Assembly (NCBI GenBank): GCA_964642505.1
Contig: CAZXQY010000051.1
Span: forward strand, 1 to 18,680
DNA length: 18,680 bases
Source of the DNA: TMED69 sp964642505
GTDB taxonomy: Bacteria; Pseudomonadota; Gammaproteobacteria; Ga0077536
Direction of reading: 5' to 3'
Part shown: piece by piece, positions 16,512 through 18,680 of the stretch
How the letters are laid out: each line of letters begins with the position of its first letter
Numbering within the stretch: position 1 is the stretch's first letter
The notes under the pieces: generated by a model
Seen by the model: only the letters and a program-made list of their open reading frames with translations
Told to the model about the DNA's origin: nothing
The model's database searches: none
Made by a program: the position numbers and the translations under genes

Positions 16512-17572
16512 AAATCGAATCCTCTTGAAGATAGCCCAAAAGCTGTTAATAGCATCGGTGCGTCACGCTTCAGCTTTTTCGGATCTATGTTTCTGGAAAG
16601 CGGAATTTTTCCAAAAGGGCTTATTAGATCAACAGGCACTTCAATTCTCGCCATTACCGAATCTGCAATTCCATTTAGCGACGCACATCCTCCGGTAAGA
16701 AGGACATGTTCGACTCTGGCTGCGTTGTTCGAAGAGTAGAATAATTGTAACGCTCTTTCTATTTCCTGTGAGGCGGATTCAACAAAGGGAGCGACTACTT
16801 TCTCTTCGAATCCCGTCTCTAATGACGATTCTGCCAGACCTAACTTAGCCTCCTCGTATGACAGTCCATAATTTCTTTGAATTTCATTTAACAATTGCTT
16901 CCCACCAAAATTCTGTTCTCTGTTATAGGTGATCGAACCTGCCTCTAAGACAGAGAATTTCGTGCTGGAGGATCCGATATCAACAATCCCTAAAATGCCT
17001 GTCAGTCGGTCGTCGTCACTGATTTTGGAAGTTAAAGATACAGCGTTCTCTAACGCAAATAATTCCACATCTACAATTTTGGGTATAAGTCCTCCCCGCT
17101 CCACTGCGACGACGCAGGAGTCTACGTTTTCACTTTTTGTGGCTACGACAGTTATTTCAAAAGGCAATCCTGAATCTTCAGGATTGTTTTCTATCTGAAA
17201 ATCTATACTAATGTCCTCAATCGGGTGAGGGATGTGTTGAACCATTTCAAGCTGCACTTGCCCTTCAAGGTCTTTTACAGGAATTTCAGAAGAGACTGTT
17301 ATTTTTTTTGTTATGACTTTGGAGCCGGATATCGCGCAGGCGCATTCTTTCAAATTGCTACCACTTCTGGCAACCGCCTTCTCAATTGAATCACCAACTG
17401 CCTCTGCGTCCGTGACGACATTTTCGATGACTGAATTAGGAGGAGTAGGCTCTATTCCGTAAGATTCCAATCGAAAACCTGCCCCATCTTGGGCTATTTC
17501 GAGGACTTTTACCGAGCTAGAACTTATATCTACCCCCAACATATTTTTCTTCGACTTTCTGAAACTGAACAC
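16508..17572 (-). CDS. pilM: type IV pilus actin-like ATPase PilM
   Basis: PilM is a cytoplasmic FtsA/actin-like protein that binds ATP and the PilN N-terminus, forming the inner ring of the pilus alignment complex. In its 354 residues the phosphate-1 motif is LGVDISSSSVKVLEI (about 12-26), phosphate-2 is GIVDIGSSSTKFSVLEAG (about 195-212) and the adenosine motif is LLTGGCASLNGI (about 291-302). The start is GTG at 17570-17572 with AGAGGT four bases upstream; the next in-frame ATG (residue 11) would remove only the basic tail before phosphate-1. It is the first gene of pilMNOPQ and is divergent from mrcA, as in Pseudomonas and many other gammaproteobacteria. Confidence 0.96.
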   Translation of the reverse strand: MFSFRKSKKNMLGVDISSSSVKVLEIAQDGAGFRLESYGIEPTPPNSVIENVVTDAEAVGDSIEKAVARSGSNLKECACAISGSKVITKKITVSSEIPVKDLEGQVQLEMVQHIPHPIEDISIDFQIENNPEDSGLPFEITVVATKSENVDSCVVAVERGGLIPKIVDVELFALENAVSLTSKISDDDRLTGILGIVDIGSSSTKFSVLEAGSITYNREQNFGGKQLLNEIQRNYGLSYEEAKLGLAESSLETGFEEKVVAPFVESASQEIERALQLFYSSNNAARVEHVLLTGGCASLNGIADSVMARIEVPVDLISPFGKIPLSRNIDPKKLKRDAPMLLTAFGLSSRGFDF

Positions 17573-17784
17573 ATTTACCTCTGTACTATCTATGTTTGAT
17601 AAACCCCGCTGCCGGAAGCAATTTTGTGTGCGTTACCCCGCAAAGATAGCAAAAACTTGAAATTCTTTATAGTGATATCCATTTTAGATGGGATTATTTA
17701 TCATTAATGTAGGGCGGATTGGCCGAAATTGGTCAGGGAAGGCCAGAAGTGAAAGAACCAAATAATCTCTGAGTTAGGGAGACT
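17573..17784. promoter_or_regulatory. divergent control region between pilM and mrcA
   Basis: This 212-bp region must hold the promoters of both the pil operon and mrcA. Only weak candidates are visible. On the plus strand there is TATAGT at 17668-17673, overlapping TATAAA on the minus strand at 17666-17671, and a TTGAAA at 17657-17662. On the minus strand TGCTATCTT resembles an extended -10. No pair has a good -35 at proper spacing, and no sigma54 site was found. Near mrcA, ATTGGCC and ATTGGTC repeat ten bases apart (17718-17734), and TGGCC/GGCCA form an inverted repeat (17720-17745). The mrcA ATG is preceded by AGGGAG. Confidence 0.4.
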
Positions 17785-18351
17785 ATGAAAAAATTTGTGT
17801 TATTAGCAACCTTTGTCGTCACGTTAATTTGTTTGACGGGCGCCGGTCTCTTTTATGTCCAAATCGTGAAAGATTTACCGAATGTGGAAGATTTGAGAGA
17901 AGTGCGTTTGCAGACCCCGCTTCGTATATATACTTCAGATAATTTGTTAATCGCCGAATTTGGTAAAAAAAGGCGGAAGCCGGTTGCCTTTCAGGGAGTG
18001 CCAAAATTGTTCACTGCTGCGTTCATCGCAGCGGAGGATGCTAGTTTCTTTTCTCATGCCGGAGTGGACTGGATGGCTGTTGGTCGGGCGGCGATTGAGT
18101 ATATAAAAACAGGGGAAAAACGGCAAGGTGGAAGCACCATTACTATGCAAGTGGCAAGAAATTTTTTCCTTTCTTCGAAAAAAACTTTTGCCAGGAAATT
18201 CAAAGAACTTGTTTTAGCGAGAATCATCGAACAAAAACTTTCAAAAAATGAAATCCTCCAGTTGTATTTAAATAAAATATTCTTAGGGCACAGGGCTTAT
18301 GGGATTGGAGCAGCGGCGCAAGTTTACTATGGCCTAGACATAACCAAGTAA
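17785..18351 (+). CDS. mrcA: penicillin-binding protein 1A, N-terminal part ended by an in-frame TAA
   Basis: Class A PBPs polymerise glycan strands (GT51 domain) and cross-link peptides (transpeptidase domain) at the periplasmic face of the inner membrane. This 188-residue part has a cytoplasmic/membrane anchor (about 4-27) and most of the GT51 domain: EDASFFSHAGVDW with catalytic Glu84, GGSTITMQVARN (115-126), RKFKELVLARIIEQKLS with the second Glu141, LYLNKIFLG and AYGIGAAAQVYYG. It then meets TAA at 18349-18351, where homologues have Leu (YYG...Q-L-TL in E. coli). The same frame continues perfectly after the stop, so one base change (TTA to TAA) explains it. As written, the protein would lack the end of GT51 and the whole transpeptidase domain. 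The gene position, divergent from pilM, is the standard one for ponA/mrcA. Confidence 0.9.
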   Translation: MKKFVLLATFVVTLICLTGAGLFYVQIVKDLPNVEDLREVRLQTPLRIYTSDNLLIAEFGKKRRKPVAFQGVPKLFTAAFIAAEDASFFSHAGVDWMAVGRAAIEYIKTGEKRQGGSTITMQVARNFFLSSKKTFARKFKELVLARIIEQKLSKNEILQLYLNKIFLGHRAYGIGAAAQVYYGLDITK

Positions 18352-18680
18352 AATCTGGCTCAAATGGCCATGAATGCTGGCCTACCGAAAGCACCATCTA
18401 GGACTAATCCGATAACTAATCCGGGGGCGGCAAAAAAAAGACGGTACTACGTTTTATCTCGTATGCATAAATTGGGCTATATTGGATACGAGGATTTCCA
18501 GTGGGCTTCAAGTAGCCCTATTACGGCGGAATGGCATGGACATTCTGTAAAATCTTCGGCGCCCCATTTGGCCGAGATGGTCCGAGACTTCGTGTTTGGT
18601 ATGTTTGGCGATCAGAGTTATGAGGAAGGCTATAGGGTAATCACCACGATTAATGGCCGACTTCAAATGGAAGCCCGGGA
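18352..18680 (+). pseudogene. mrcA: continuation of mrcA after the in-frame stop, cut by the window end
   Basis: Directly after the TAA, in the same frame, the sequence reads NLAQMAMNAGLPKAPSRTNP, the fifth conserved GT51 motif. It goes on through KKRRYYVLSRMHKLGYI, SSAPHLAEMVRD and the start of the linker domain (YRVITTINGRLQMEA), open to the last base. There is no frameshift and no second stop in about 109 codons, so the decay, if real, is very recent. An ATG at 18364 could allow re-initiation but has no ribosome site and would give no membrane anchor. The transpeptidase active site lies beyond the window. Whether the intact gene is broken, read through or misread cannot be decided from this sequence alone. 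Confidence 0.85.

Noticed and set aside
16293..16698. Several 60-100 codon frames around the pilM-pilN junction
   Set aside because: They overlap the clearly conserved PilM and PilN reading frames and have no family features.
18349..18351. Reassigned TAA codon (alternative genetic code)
   Set aside because: TAA terminates lnt, hemE, gltD and the DUF368 gene at sensible lengths here, so general reassignment does not fit.

Overview
The window is an ordinary-looking stretch of gammaproteobacterial core chromosome. It is moderately AT-rich by eye, densely packed, and has almost no non-coding DNA. The gene order (ybeY-corC-lnt; and mrcA divergent from pilMNOPQ-aroK-aroB, followed by gltBD-hemE) is a known gammaproteobacterial arrangement, closest to the Pseudomonas-type ponA/pilMNOPQ/aroKB/gltBD/hemE neighbourhood. 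The base composition and compact spacing would fit a free-living, possibly marine, gammaproteobacterium, but that is inference. I see no rRNA, tRNA, CRISPR array, insertion sequence, integrase or phage gene.

Layout. Positions 2-2854 on the plus strand hold the 3' part of ybeY (rRNA maturation endonuclease), corC/ybeX (CBS-domain protein) and lnt (apolipoprotein N-acyltransferase). From 2795 to 17572 everything reads on the minus strand. In transcription order this is pilM-pilN-pilO-pilP-pilQ (type IV pilus alignment complex and secretin), aroK-aroB (shikimate pathway), a 222-bp gap with a good sigma70-type promoter, then gltB-gltD (glutamate synthase), hemE (uroporphyrinogen decarboxylase) and a DUF368 membrane protein of the polyprenyl-phosphate translocase (PopT-like) family. 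lnt and the DUF368 gene converge and overlap by 60 bp. At 17785 mrcA/ponA (penicillin-binding protein 1A) starts on the plus strand and is still open in frame at the window end, apart from one TAA codon at 18349-18351.

How the genes work together. PilM, N, O, P and Q form the cytoplasm-to-outer-membrane scaffold of a type IV pilus, and consecutive genes share bases at each junction, which suggests translational coupling. Lnt, the DUF368 protein and PBP1A all belong to envelope building: lipoprotein acylation, undecaprenyl-phosphate recycling and peptidoglycan polymerisation. GltBD, AroKB and HemE are housekeeping metabolism.

The two points most worth checking are the in-frame stop in the glycosyltransferase domain of mrcA, and aroK, which has no ATG, GTG or TTG codon upstream of its P-loop. 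I found no convincing new multi-gene system here.
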